From assembly GCA_910586575.1 (NCBI GenBank), contig CAJUJQ010000001.1:22590-86589 (forward strand): 64,000 nucleotides of DNA, given 5' to 3'. Of the stretch, positions 1 through 7,971 are shown one piece after another (the stretch's first letter is position 1; every line of letters begins with the position of its first letter). Source of the stretch: an uncultured Clostridia bacterium (GTDB lineage: Bacteria > Bacillota > Clostridia > Oscillospirales > Butyricicoccaceae). A program made the position numbers and the translations under genes. Under the pieces are notes generated by a model that was given only the letters and a program-made list of their open reading frames with translations, had not been told where the DNA came from and made no database searches.

Positions 1-1021
1 GCGCGACGGCCTGCCGCAGCCCATAGAGCTTGCTGCCGCCGCCCGCAAGGAACACCGCCGAGGGCGCCGCGCCGTTCAGCTCAAGCACCCGTTCGGCAAT
101 CTCGCCCGCGAGCAGCTGCACGGCAGGCTCAATCATCTCGGTCAGCATTTCGGAGGTGCACTCGTGCGGCAAGCCAAGGATATCGGTGTACCGGATTGGC
201 TCCGCGCTGCCGATTGCCATCTTGAGCGCCTCGCCGGTGCGGAAATCAATCAGCAGCTTTTTCATCAGCAGCTCGGTGACCTCGTCGCCCGCGACGGTCG
301 CCATGGTGTACCCGGCGACGCTGCCGTCGCGGCAGACCGCGATATCCGATGTACCCGCGCCGATATCGGCAAGCACCAGGTTCAGCAGCCGGATGTCGGA
401 CGGGATAGCGGCATTTAAGGAAGCGATCGGCTCGAGTGTCAGGCTGGAAACCTCCAGCCCGGTCTGCGCGACGACCGTATATAAACTGTCCACCACCTCA
501 CGCGGGAGGAAGGTGGCAACCACGTCGGCCTCGAGCACGCGACCCCGGTGCCCGTGCAGCGTGGACATGGGGTAGCCGTCCAGCCGGTACTGCGACGCGG
601 TATAGCCGACCATATAAAAGGTACCGTCCCCGCCGTCGGCGGCCACACTTTCCGCCGCCGAAACCGCGCCGGCTTCCAGCTGGTTGATGATTTCGTCATC
701 CGCCTGCCGTGGCTCGGCGAATTCCAGCGTAAAGCTGGCCTTTGCCGACTTCAGGGCGCGCCCCGCAGCGGCAACGCAAACCTTTTTCAGCCGGATATGC
801 TGGCGCGATTCCAGCCGGTCGATCACCTTGCGCGCAATCGCCGCGACCTGCGCAATATCTTCAATCTGCCCATCCAGCATGGCGCGGCGCCCATGCTCTT
901 CTTTTTCGATATCGAGGACCCGGAAACGTCCGCCCTCCTCGCGCCCAAGCACGCCGACGATACTGCGCGTACCGATATCAAGGGCGAAAATCGTCCCTTC
1001 TTGCTGCACGGCAGCAGGCAC
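1..1021 (-). CDS. FtsA/PilM-like actin-fold ATPase, 3' end cut by window edge
   Basis: Translation of the minus strand gives an ASKHA (actin/Hsp70-like) ATPase of the FtsA/PilM/EutJ type. Visible motifs are an N-terminal phosphate-1 loop (FALDIGTRSIVGV), a second phosphate loop (LADIGAGTSDIAV) about two thirds along, and an adenosine motif (VFLAGGGSKLYGL) just before the window edge. The C-terminus is missing. I chose a GTG start because AGGAAGGAGG lies 8 nt upstream. The same frame is open back to an ATG at 1126 that overlaps the MCP stop codon (TAATG) but has no visible ribosome-binding site. It is the last visible gene of the fliD-fliS-fliT-MCP run. Clostridia carry such FtsA paralogues outside the division cluster, and their role is not established. 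Family confidence is good. Assignment to FtsA itself is not made. Confidence 0.75.
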   Translation of the reverse strand, partial: MPAAVQQEGTIFALDIGTRSIVGVLGREEGGRFRVLDIEKEEHGRRAMLDGQIEDIAQVAAIARKVIDRLESRQHIRLKKVCVAAAGRALKSAKASFTLEFAEPRQADDEIINQLEAGAVSAAESVAADGGDGTFYMVGYTASQYRLDGYPMSTLHGHRGRVLEADVVATFLPREVVDSLYTVVAQTGLEVSSLTLEPIASLNAAIPSDIRLLNLVLADIGAGTSDIAVCRDGSVAGYTMATVAGDEVTELLMKKLLIDFRTGEALKMAIGSAEPIRYTDILGLPHECTSEMLTEMIEPAVQLLAGEIAERVLELNGAAPSAVFLAGGGSKLYGLRQAVA

Positions 1022-1125
1022 AGGCTCCGCCTCCTTCCTGATTTCCGGCAGACGGACGAGCGCCCCGGCGCGCATCGCTGCCGCTTGGGCAGCAGTGCGT
1101 CTGCCGGGGGTTGCCCGCCGCCGCA

Positions 1126-2925
1126 TTAGTATTTATCGTAGGCGCCGTAGCTCACGTCCGCGCCGACAGGAGCTTCGTCATAGGACGGCTCGTGCGCAGC
1201 CGGACGGGGGATGAAACCGCCGCCCTGCTTGAGGGTGAAACGGCTCATCAGCTGGTCAAGCAGCTGCGCCTGGCCGGACAGCTCTTCGCTGGCTGCGGCG
1301 GTCTCCTCGCTGGTCGCGGAGTTGGTCTGCACGACTGCGGAAATCTGCTCGATGCCTTCGTTCACCTGGGCAATGGATTCTGCCTGATGGCCGCTCGCAA
1401 CCGCGATTTCGCCCATCATAGAAACAGCCGCCTCGGTCAGCTCGCGGGTCTGTTCGAGCGCTTCCGCAACCTCGGAAACATAACCGCTGCCCTTTTCCAC
1501 CGCGTGGATCGCGTTCTCAATGCGCGCCTGGGTCGCCTTGGAAGCCTCGTCAGACTTGCTGGCAAGGTTGCGCACCTCGTCCGCGACAACGGCAAATCCC
1601 TTGCCTGCGGAGCCTGCGCGCGCGGCCTCGACGGCGGCGTTCAGCGCAAGAATATTGGTCTGGAACGCAATGTCACTGATGGTGCCGATAATCGCGCGGA
1701 CATCCTCCGCAGCGGTTTTAATTTCATCCATCGCGGAAATCATGTTGCGCATCCGCTCGTCGCAAACGCCAACCTGCGTACCAGCCTGATCGGCTTTCTC
1801 GCGGGAGGCCTGCGCCTTCTGGGAGTTCTCGTTGGCGCTCTGGGTAATCTCGGTGATAGTCGCGGACAGCTCCTCAACGGCGCTTGCCTGCTCGGTTGCG
1901 CCCTGTGCCAGCGCCTGTGCGCTGTTGGACACCTGGTCGGAGTTCGCGGAAACCTGATCGGAGGACTGCTGGATCTGTGCCAGCGCGTCGCTCAGGCTGT
2001 CGTTAATGCCACGGATGGAGTGCAGCACCGGCTCGAGGTCGCCAACGTAGGAATCGACCGCGCGGCTGCGGATATCAAAGTTGCCCTTTGCCATTTCGCC
2101 AAGCAGGTAGCCGATATCGGAAATGACGCGGTTCAGGTCGTCAACCACATCGTGGGAAGCGGCGACCATGTCGCCGATTTCGTCTTCGCTGTCGATCTCA
2201 GGCAGCGGGGAGTGCAGGTCGCCCTTCGCCAGTGCCTGGAGACGCTTGACACAGTCGCCCAAAGGCAGCGCGATGCCACGGGAAATGGAGGCGGAAACGA
2301 ACACGCCCAGCCCCATCGAAATCACAAGCAGCGCCATGACAATCGCGAGACAGAACATGGTCTGCCGCGCCTGGTCCTCTTTCAGCTGGTCTCCCTGGCT
2401 GACCTTAAGTTCCAGCAGGGATTTCATATTATCATAGATCGTATTAAAGTCCTTATCAAGGCTGTTGAACATTTCGTCCTGAATCTGACGGCGCGCGCTT
2501 TCGCTCATATTGTTAGTGACGCGGCGCATCAAATCCTCAGCGGTCACAATATAATCAGCCCATGCGGCTTTTGCGGCGCTAAAGGAAGCCCTTGCAACGT
2601 CGGTTTCCAAAGAACCCTCGACCTCATCCAGATACAGGTTCACCTGGCTTACCAGTTCTTCCATTTCGCTTTGGGATTTCTGACGGATATTGGCATCCAG
2701 GCAGCTGATGGCGTCATGGACCTTACCATCGAGCTTCGCGAACTCACCCATGACCATACCGGTATCGCCCTGGGCGAAGCCGAAGCGGACCATACCGACG
2801 TCATACGCTTTCTGAATATTGCGCATCATGAGAGAGCTGACCACACCGGTGCAGCTAGCAAGCACGGTAACACCGCAGACGGCCAGCGTAATCCGCTGTT
2901 TAACCTTCATTTTTTTGAGTTTCAT
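1126..2925 (-). CDS. Methyl-accepting chemotaxis protein
   Basis: A 599-aa transmembrane chemoreceptor. It has a first membrane segment at about residues 11-33, an extracytoplasmic helical sensor region (about 34-185) resembling four-helix-bundle MCP sensors, a second membrane segment at about 188-210, a HAMP linker, and a long coiled-coil signalling domain. The conserved hairpin tip ([13 protein letters not shown], then [13 protein letters not shown]) contacts CheA and CheW. There is no C-terminal CheR-tethering pentapeptide; the protein ends YDKY. A GGGGAG Shine-Dalgarno precedes the ATG. It lies downstream of the fliD-fliS-fliT genes but is separated from them by a repeat element of about 200 bp, so it may have its own promoter; I could not identify one. 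The ligand cannot be predicted from sequence. Confidence 0.95.
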   Translation of the reverse strand: MKLKKMKVKQRITLAVCGVTVLASCTGVVSSLMMRNIQKAYDVGMVRFGFAQGDTGMVMGEFAKLDGKVHDAISCLDANIRQKSQSEMEELVSQVNLYLDEVEGSLETDVARASFSAAKAAWADYIVTAEDLMRRVTNNMSESARRQIQDEMFNSLDKDFNTIYDNMKSLLELKVSQGDQLKEDQARQTMFCLAIVMALLVISMGLGVFVSASISRGIALPLGDCVKRLQALAKGDLHSPLPEIDSEDEIGDMVAASHDVVDDLNRVISDIGYLLGEMAKGNFDIRSRAVDSYVGDLEPVLHSIRGINDSLSDALAQIQQSSDQVSANSDQVSNSAQALAQGATEQASAVEELSATITEITQSANENSQKAQASREKADQAGTQVGVCDERMRNMISAMDEIKTAAEDVRAIIGTISDIAFQTNILALNAAVEAARAGSAGKGFAVVADEVRNLASKSDEASKATQARIENAIHAVEKGSGYVSEVAEALEQTRELTEAAVSMMGEIAVASGHQAESIAQVNEGIEQISAVVQTNSATSEETAAASEELSGQAQLLDQLMSRFTLKQGGGFIPRPAAHEPSYDEAPVGADVSYGAYDKY

Positions 2926-2980
2926 TGCAAAAACTCCCCTTCTCCATAAAAATAATAACTACTTTCCGAGAGGCCCTGCC

Positions 2981-3176
2981 TCCCGCGCCGCAGCCCATAT
3001 ATTAATCCGCCGCCAAGTGGCGGTCAAATCCGGCAATCGCATGATCGGATTTGAAACCCTACCCCGCCGCGCGGCAATGCATGGAGCGCAGGCCAAGCCG
3101 GTGTGCGGCCAAAGGCCGCATCAGCGAAGCCCCCTTGTCCAAAATCGGCAGATTTTGGCCGAAAAGCGGCCGCGTC
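2981..3176. repeat. 3'-end-associated interspersed repeat, copy A
   Basis: About 196 bp in the gap between the MCP and FliT-like genes. It aligns by eye with 29669-29882: shared blocks include CCCGCGCCGCAGC, AATCCGCCGCC, GCGGTCAAA, CGGATTTGAAACC, GCAATGCATGGAGCGCAGG and the hairpin CCAAAATC-N4-GATTTTGG. Both copies begin directly after the stop codon of a minus-strand gene and have the same orientation. No ORF is conserved between them. A structured 3'UTR or terminator-like role is inference. Confidence 0.75.
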
Positions 3177-3582
3177 ACCGAATGCGGTTATAGAACGACC
3201 GCTTGCCGTCAAGGCTCAGGCTGACCCGCCGGTCGAGCTGCGCAATGCGGTCCAGCTCCCGCCGGTTCCGTTCGCAAAGCTCGCGCAGCGCCGTCTCCTG
3301 CTCCTGCTCAGGCGCGCCCTCGGGCGCGTCCCCGCGCAGCAGGATACTCAGCCGCCGCGCGTCCTCCTCCGGCTGGCTCAGTACCCCCTGCCGCACGGTC
3401 TCTTCAATCTCTTGAAGCTCCAGCAGCGGCTCCTGCCGCATCCCGAGCAGCATCTTGGTCGATACCTCGTCCCGCCGGTCCACGGCCTGCGCAAGCTGCT
3501 GGGTCAGGTCATAAACCTCACCCAGCTTCATGTACGCTTTGCGCTCGCTCATACGCAGGCTCTCTACAAATTCCATATCCAT
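3175..3582 (-). CDS. FliT/FlgN-like flagellar chaperone candidate
   Basis: A 135-aa, charged, entirely helical-looking protein with no membrane segment or Cys. It starts 10 bp after fliS in the order fliD-fliS-this gene, which is the position FliT-type export chaperones occupy in many flagellar operons. FliT binds the filament cap FliD and keeps it export-competent. The length and heptad-like leucine spacing fit that fold, but sequence identity to FliT is too low to recognise by eye. The assignment therefore rests mostly on synteny. A different FlgN/FliT-fold chaperone or a flagellar regulator is the main alternative. Confidence 0.55.
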   Translation of the reverse strand: MDMEFVESLRMSERKAYMKLGEVYDLTQQLAQAVDRRDEVSTKMLLGMRQEPLLELQEIEETVRQGVLSQPEEDARRLSILLRGDAPEGAPEQEQETALRELCERNRRELDRIAQLDRRVSLSLDGKRSFYNRIR

Positions 3583-3591
3583 AACGGTGGC

Positions 3592-4020
3592 TCACCCCCC
3601 GGCTTCCTGTGTCCCGACCGGCGGCACCTCACCGCCGCGTCCCTCCGCACAGTTCTTGTTTGCCGCATGGAATGTGTCCCGCAGGTCTATCATCATCGGC
3701 CGTACCTTGTCAAGCTCATCCTTGTTCCGGCCGATCTTGATCCGGTTCATCTCATAACTGAAATAATCGTACAGCCGGTGCAGCTCCCGGCTGATCGGAT
3801 AGCGCATATCCAGCGTATCGTCCAGATACCGCAGGATCGCGATCGCCCGGTCAGCCGAATCATCAAGCAGCGCATAGTTTTCGTGCGTCAGCGCGATGTC
3901 ACAGCGGGTCAGCTGCTTCACCAATCCGTCATACAGCGCCAAAAGCAGCTCATTCTGGTTCATTTCCAAAATATTCTGCCCCTGCTGGTCACGGTAGTGC
4001 TGGTACCCCTGATTTTCCAT
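3592..4020 (-). CDS. fliS: Flagellar secretion chaperone FliS
   Basis: A 142-aa cytoplasmic chaperone that binds the C-terminal helices of flagellin and prevents premature polymerisation. Family features visible are an N-terminal YQHYRDQQ segment, then the helix NELLLALYDGLVKQLTRCDIAL, a DRAIAILRYLDDTL segment and the ALxxHRLYDYFSYEM-like helix. The length is typical apart from a short extra C-terminal tail (residues about 125-142). It lies 16 bp after fliD with its own AAGGAG site. In species with CsrA and FliW, FliS-bound flagellin feeds into the FliW-CsrA switch, and both partners are encoded about 4 kb away. No flagellin gene is in the window. Confidence 0.93.
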   Translation of the reverse strand: MENQGYQHYRDQQGQNILEMNQNELLLALYDGLVKQLTRCDIALTHENYALLDDSADRAIAILRYLDDTLDMRYPISRELHRLYDYFSYEMNRIKIGRNKDELDKVRPMMIDLRDTFHAANKNCAEGRGGEVPPVGTQEAGG

Positions 4021-4036
4021 AGATACTCCTTCCGGT

Positions 4037-6769
4037 TTAATAGCCGCCGCTGCTGCCGCCCATCAGCCCGGCCAGCGCCGAACTCTGGCTGTTCATCTGG
4101 AGCATCATCTGCTCCAATGCGGTGAACTGCCGGGTATAGTAGTCAATCCGGTCGGAAATCGTTGCCTGTACCTTTTCAATCTGCTCCGTGAAACGGTCAT
4201 ACTGATCCTGGAACGCATTGTTGTTGATAGACAGCGGCGCGTACTGGGAACCCGCCTTGGAAATCAGGATGCCGGGGTTCGCGCTTGAGGTGTTCGCGTA
4301 CTGATCGACAACCTTCTTCACACGCGCCATCAGGCCATCGGTCGCTGCGCCGTTCTCCCTGGTCTGCGCAAATGTGTCGCGCACACGGTTCGGGTCGCTG
4401 GCAATCGCGCTGCGAAGCTTTTCGGTATCAATTTCCAGTGTTGTCAGGCCGCCTGAATAGTTGGTCTTAATGCCGATATCCTTCATCATCTGGGCAAATT
4501 CGGCATTATCCGAATAAGAGACATCCGGATCCATGCTGATGCCGGTAATCGCGTTGCGCAAAGCGCTGTGCAGGCTCGAAAGGTCGGTGTCGCCGAACAG
4601 GATGCCCTGTTTTGCCTTATCCTCGTATGCCTTGATTGCATCCTCGCTCATGCCTTCCTTGTCCTCGTCGGTCAGCGGCATGTAGCGGGTATGGTTGGTG
4701 CTCGATTTCTCAAGCGGCTGGGTTGCGTACTGCTGGCGGATTTCGGTGACCATCGCGTTATAGTCATCGACAAAGGTCTGGATAGCCTCGACAATCTTGT
4801 CGGCATCCGCTTCACTCTCGAAGGTAATCGGCTCAACGTCGCCGGGCTTGACTGTCTGCGTCAGGGGTTTGCCGTCCTCGCCCGTGGCCTGTACCAGCAG
4901 CGGGGATCCATCTTCCTTGTAAAGCAGATTGTTATCCTTATCCTTTGCCTGCACCATGACGGGCACTTCCTTCTCGATGCCGAAAGTATCCTTCAGCGTT
5001 ACCGTCATGCCGTCAAAATCAATCACGTTGGAATCACGGGTCATATCAATGGTTTCACCGTTGACCGTGACATTCAGGATTGCATCCTGTCCCTTCTGGT
5101 ACTGGCTCTCTTCAAGCTCAAGCTTGCCGTCGTCGTCCACCTTGCCGAACAGCTTTGCCAACTCACCGGACATTTCAATCTTGCTGTTCGAGCCGGTGTC
5201 TTTGGCGGCAATCGAGAACTGGTTGGAAAGCTTGGAATAGGAAGCGGTCACGCCAAGTTCCTTATCGCTGCCAATCCGGTTCAGCAGGCTATCAATCGTG
5301 GTGCTGTCATCAAATTTCAAGGTTTTGCCATTGATGGTCAGCTCTTTTTCCTTGATAACCCGGGTACCGTCCTTATCAAGCAGGTAGCCTTCATCGTCAA
5401 CCGTGTACTTTTTGCCTTCCCCGATTTCAGACGCGTCAACATCGCCCTTTTTCATATAATCGAACTTGAAAATATCACCCAATTTAGTATTGGTATTCAA
5501 GTAACTGCTCAGGCCGTTGTCGCCCAAGCCGAGCACTGTGCTCGCGTCCGTCGTGACAGACAGGGTATCGCCCTTCTTCGTCTCAAAGCTCAAACGGTTG
5601 ACCGCCTTGCCGTCCACGGTTTCATCCTTCAAATTCACCTTGATTTTGTTCTCGCCAAACGCGTCGTTCAGCTCGTTTTGCAGCTTCTTTGTGAACTTCT
5701 CGTTCATCAGTTCCTTGCGCTTTTTCGCTACGATTTCATCTCGATCCGCAGCGTCTTTTCCATCAAGCTCCCCGCCAGGCTTCTGTGCTTCCTCCGCCCA
5801 TTCGTCATATGCATCATCGACGTCCTTTTTCAAGCCCTCAAGCGAAATCGTCTTGCTAACGCCGTTGAACGTGACATTCATCGTTTTTCCGTCCAGATAA
5901 GCCGCCGCATCCTGCTTCTCATAGACCTTACCCACGCGGAAGGAATTCGTATCCTTGCCGACCTTGGAAATGCCCAGCTTCTGCTGGATGCCCTTATCGG
6001 CGCTGCTGATATAGACGCTGTTCCCGGCGTTGGACTTATCCGAGAAGCTAATTTCGCCGTCGCTGCCGACATTGACCTGGATACGGTCGCTGGCCTTGAC
6101 ATACTCGCCCGAGCCGGTGCGTACCAGCGCGTCGCTGAGCTTGTCGCGGATGCCTTCCGCCATTTCCTCGGCGGACTTATAAACATCCTTTTCGGTAAAG
6201 CCCAGGTAAACGCTGCTGCTGCCATATGTAATGGTCATGCCGCCCGACAGCGAACCGACATCCACCTTTTCCGAAAGGTCAAAGGTTCCGACGCCGCTTG
6301 TCGTCAGTGCTGTACCGTCGAGCGTACCCGCAAATTTGCTCAGAAGCTCAGAATCCGACACATTAGCGGTATACTTCGCCGATGTTGCAAGCTGCTTGAT
6401 GTTGTTGATCGCAACTTTGCTGTTGGTACGCCCGGTAGCGCTGACGGCCGACGCATTCGCGCCCAGCACGGAATTTTTCACCGCGTTGTTGAAAAAGCTC
6501 ATACTGGACAGGTTGGTGCCCGAGGTATAGGAGGTATACTTCCGATTCAGGTTTACCATCTTATCCACAATGCTGCGCATCGCGTCCTGCTTCCACTGCA
6601 CCCTGGTTTGCTGCTGTTGGAGGCCCTGGATCTTCTTTTGATAACCGGAAACCGCGTTTTCAATCAGAGTTTCGGTATCCAAGCCGCTCGCAAGGCCGCT
6701 GATTACGTTTCGATTGCCGTAAATACTGCTTGCGCTGCTGGAGCCACTCAGGCTGCTGATCGATGCCAT
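4037..6769 (-). CDS. fliD: Flagellar filament cap FliD, enlarged
   Basis: Filament capping protein of 910 aa, exported to the tip, where it guides flagellin assembly. The N-terminal domain (about residues 20-110) carries the family pattern ISGLASGLDTETLIE, and the C-terminal FliD domain ends with a long coiled coil (EQIEKVQATISDRIDYYTRQ, then ALEQMMLQMNSQS) and a Gly/Ser tail. Typical FliD proteins are about 450-700 aa. The excess lies between about residues 140 and 650 in acidic, Lys/Asp-rich domains, which are presumably surface-exposed. I chose the ATG at 6769 because AGGAG sits 10 nt upstream; an in-frame upstream start exists at 6796. A sigma-D-like promoter lies at 6890-6916. Confidence 0.93.
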   Translation of the reverse strand: MASISSLSGSSSASSIYGNRNVISGLASGLDTETLIENAVSGYQKKIQGLQQQQTRVQWKQDAMRSIVDKMVNLNRKYTSYTSGTNLSSMSFFNNAVKNSVLGANASAVSATGRTNSKVAINNIKQLATSAKYTANVSDSELLSKFAGTLDGTALTTSGVGTFDLSEKVDVGSLSGGMTITYGSSSVYLGFTEKDVYKSAEEMAEGIRDKLSDALVRTGSGEYVKASDRIQVNVGSDGEISFSDKSNAGNSVYISSADKGIQQKLGISKVGKDTNSFRVGKVYEKQDAAAYLDGKTMNVTFNGVSKTISLEGLKKDVDDAYDEWAEEAQKPGGELDGKDAADRDEIVAKKRKELMNEKFTKKLQNELNDAFGENKIKVNLKDETVDGKAVNRLSFETKKGDTLSVTTDASTVLGLGDNGLSSYLNTNTKLGDIFKFDYMKKGDVDASEIGEGKKYTVDDEGYLLDKDGTRVIKEKELTINGKTLKFDDSTTIDSLLNRIGSDKELGVTASYSKLSNQFSIAAKDTGSNSKIEMSGELAKLFGKVDDDGKLELEESQYQKGQDAILNVTVNGETIDMTRDSNVIDFDGMTVTLKDTFGIEKEVPVMVQAKDKDNNLLYKEDGSPLLVQATGEDGKPLTQTVKPGDVEPITFESEADADKIVEAIQTFVDDYNAMVTEIRQQYATQPLEKSSTNHTRYMPLTDEDKEGMSEDAIKAYEDKAKQGILFGDTDLSSLHSALRNAITGISMDPDVSYSDNAEFAQMMKDIGIKTNYSGGLTTLEIDTEKLRSAIASDPNRVRDTFAQTRENGAATDGLMARVKKVVDQYANTSSANPGILISKAGSQYAPLSINNNAFQDQYDRFTEQIEKVQATISDRIDYYTRQFTALEQMMLQMNSQSSALAGLMGGSSGGY

Positions 6770-6825
6770 ATAAAACCACTCCTTTATTACACGCATTTTT
6801 TTCTATGAAATTTTTGATTGTACGC

Positions 6826-6852
6826 TAACTTTTCCTGTAAAGTTATCGAATA
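6826..6852 (+). promoter_or_regulatory. Sigma-D/sigma-28-like promoter for the ComFB-type gene
   Basis: TAAC, a 15-nt spacer, then ATCGAATA, compared with the motility sigma consensus TAAA-N15-GCCGATAT. The spacer resembles those of the fliD and cheA promoters (CTTTTCC-like). It faces the ComFB-type gene, leaving a leader of about 140 nt. The functional call is inference from spacing and context. Confidence 0.45.
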
Positions 6853-6889
6853 ATATAGTAGGAATCCGCAAAAGGTCCCTATATTTTTT

Positions 6890-6916
6890 ATATCGACATT
6901 TTTACGGAAAAAGTAA
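6890..6916 (-). promoter_or_regulatory. Sigma-D/sigma-28-like promoter for fliD
   Basis: On the minus strand: TTAC, a 15-nt spacer beginning TTTTTCC, then GTCGATAT. It matches the spacing of the sigma-D consensus and is nearly identical in layout to the element upstream of cheA at 19844-19870. It lies about 115 nt upstream of the fliD start. Confidence 0.6.
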
Positions 6917-7001
6917 ACGCCCCATTAAAATTTTTTCAGGTATGGAAGCCCGCGCCGCAGGCCGAAGCTTCCGAAAGGTTCAGGAAAGAGGTGCTCTGAA
7001 A

Positions 7002-7385
7002 ATGACAAATGAAAATGTACTGTCCGAACAGATCAAGGGCTCATTGGAGCAGGCGCTCCAGGCTGCGGCGGACGAAGCCGACGTTTCCTATCTCAACGTC
7101 ATGCAGGCGCTGGTAGAGGACAAAGCCGATAAATATATCAAGACCGCCGGCGTGTGCCCCTGCCCGCGCTGCCGGATTGACGTAATTGCGCTGACGCTGA
7201 GCAAGCTGCCCTCGAAATACGTCGTGTTACAGCGCTCGGACACCGTGCCAATGCTTTCGGTTTACGAGAACCGCTACAGCGCCAACGTGCTTTCCCAGCT
7301 GATGGCCGCCTGTGAAATCGTCAAAAAGCATCCGCGCCACGGTACCGAGGATGAACCTTCCCGCGGTATCGCCTTTGTGCGCTGA
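7002..7385 (+). CDS. ComFB-family protein
   Basis: A 127-aa cytoplasmic protein of the late competence protein ComFB family. The diagnostic block is at about residues 44-65: CPCPRCRIDVIALTLSKLPSKYV, that is a Cys-rich motif followed by an amphipathic helix. B. subtilis ComFB has no settled competence function. From memory, recent work describes ComFB-type proteins as cyclic dinucleotide receptors, so a second-messenger role in motility is possible but unproven here. The ATG at 7002 has AGAGGTG about 8 nt upstream; an in-frame ATG at 6942 would add 20 residues. It is a single-gene plus-strand unit, divergent from fliD, with a sigma-D-like promoter and a strong terminator at 7397-7424. Confidence 0.8.
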   Translation: MTNENVLSEQIKGSLEQALQAAADEADVSYLNVMQALVEDKADKYIKTAGVCPCPRCRIDVIALTLSKLPSKYVVLQRSDTVPMLSVYENRYSANVLSQLMAACEIVKKHPRHGTEDEPSRGIAFVR

Positions 7386-7396
7386 CTCCTTTTGTG

Positions 7397-7424
7397 CCGC
7401 CCCCGTCAGGGGGCGGTTTTTTTT
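7397..7424 (+). terminator. Rho-independent terminator after the ComFB-type gene
   Basis: Perfect 8-bp stem CCGCCCCC/GGGGGCGG with a GTCA loop, followed by eight T residues, 11 nt after the stop codon. Confidence 0.95.
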
Positions 7425-7473
7425 CGCCTTCTCTTCCCGTCACGGAAAATGAGCTTTGCCGCAGAAGCCTTGT

Positions 7474-7687
7474 TATACTCGTGTGCGTTAAAGTTTGCCG
7501 TTCGGTTCGCCTGCGCGGCAGGCGGTCCTGCGCGGACAGCGCCAGAGGGACTCATCCCTCTGGACTCCCTTTCTCCGCTGCGGCGGGAATTGGAGCGGCA
7601 ATCATCGTTGCTGCACCTTGCCCTGCCCGCCAAACGGATGGCGGGCAGGGTGGGTGAATACGGCAAATCTTTTCATTCGCGAGTATA
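7474..7687. mobile_element. MITE-like element family 1, copy 1
   Basis: A 214-bp non-coding element between the ComFB-type gene and csrA. The ends form an imperfect 28-bp terminal inverted repeat: both outer ends read TATACTCG and both inner ends TTTGCCGT (20 of 28 positions match). Internally there are two hairpins, CAGAGGGA-CTCA-TCCCTCTG and a CCCTGCCCGCC/GGCGGGCAGGG stem. It is nearly identical to 36357-36553 apart from a 17-bp internal insertion (a GCCTGCGCGG-type duplication). It has no transposase, so any movement would need one supplied in trans. Confidence 0.85.
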
Positions 7688-7737
7688 GGATGGGCCGCTT
7701 GCCCCTCCCGCACAAAACGGCAGCAACAAAAAACCGT

Positions 7738-7971
7738 TCAGCCGTCCTTCTTCGGGAACAGCACCTTGAGCAGCGCTTCAGGCGCGGCCTGCTCCCGCGC
7801 CGCGTCGCGGTTGACATCCATCGCGCTTACCAGCTCCTCGCGCAGTACGGGGATTTCACGCGGGGCCTCAATGGCCAAGCGCGCTCCGCCCTCATCGACC
7901 CCAATCACCGTAATCCGGATATTGTCGCCAATGTGCAGCGCTTCGCCCGCCTTCCTGCGCAGGATCAGCAT
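7738..7971 (-). CDS. csrA: Carbon storage regulator CsrA
   Basis: A 77-aa RNA-binding translational regulator. It starts with the canonical MLILRRKAGE and continues with the beta-strand core (IRITVIGVDEGGARLAIEAP, then EIPVLREEL). CsrA binds GGA motifs near ribosome-binding sites; in Gram-positive flagellated bacteria it represses flagellin translation. The C-terminal tail is normal length. Its ATG lies inside the end of fliW (7-bp overlap, ATGCTGA), which indicates translational coupling. FliW sequesters CsrA, so the pair forms the standard partner switch. It is the last gene of the cheA-to-csrA run. Confidence 0.97.
   Translation of the reverse strand: MLILRRKAGEALHIGDNIRITVIGVDEGGARLAIEAPREIPVLREELVSAMDVNRDAAREQAAPEALLKVLFPKKDG

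Noticed and set aside
1111..2949. 612-aa plus-strand ORF opposite the MCP gene
   Set aside because: Mirror ORF; the minus strand encodes an unmistakable MCP.
4568..6808. 746-aa plus-strand ORF opposite fliD
   Set aside because: Antisense shadow of fliD, rich in Leu/Val/Ala/Arg without domains.
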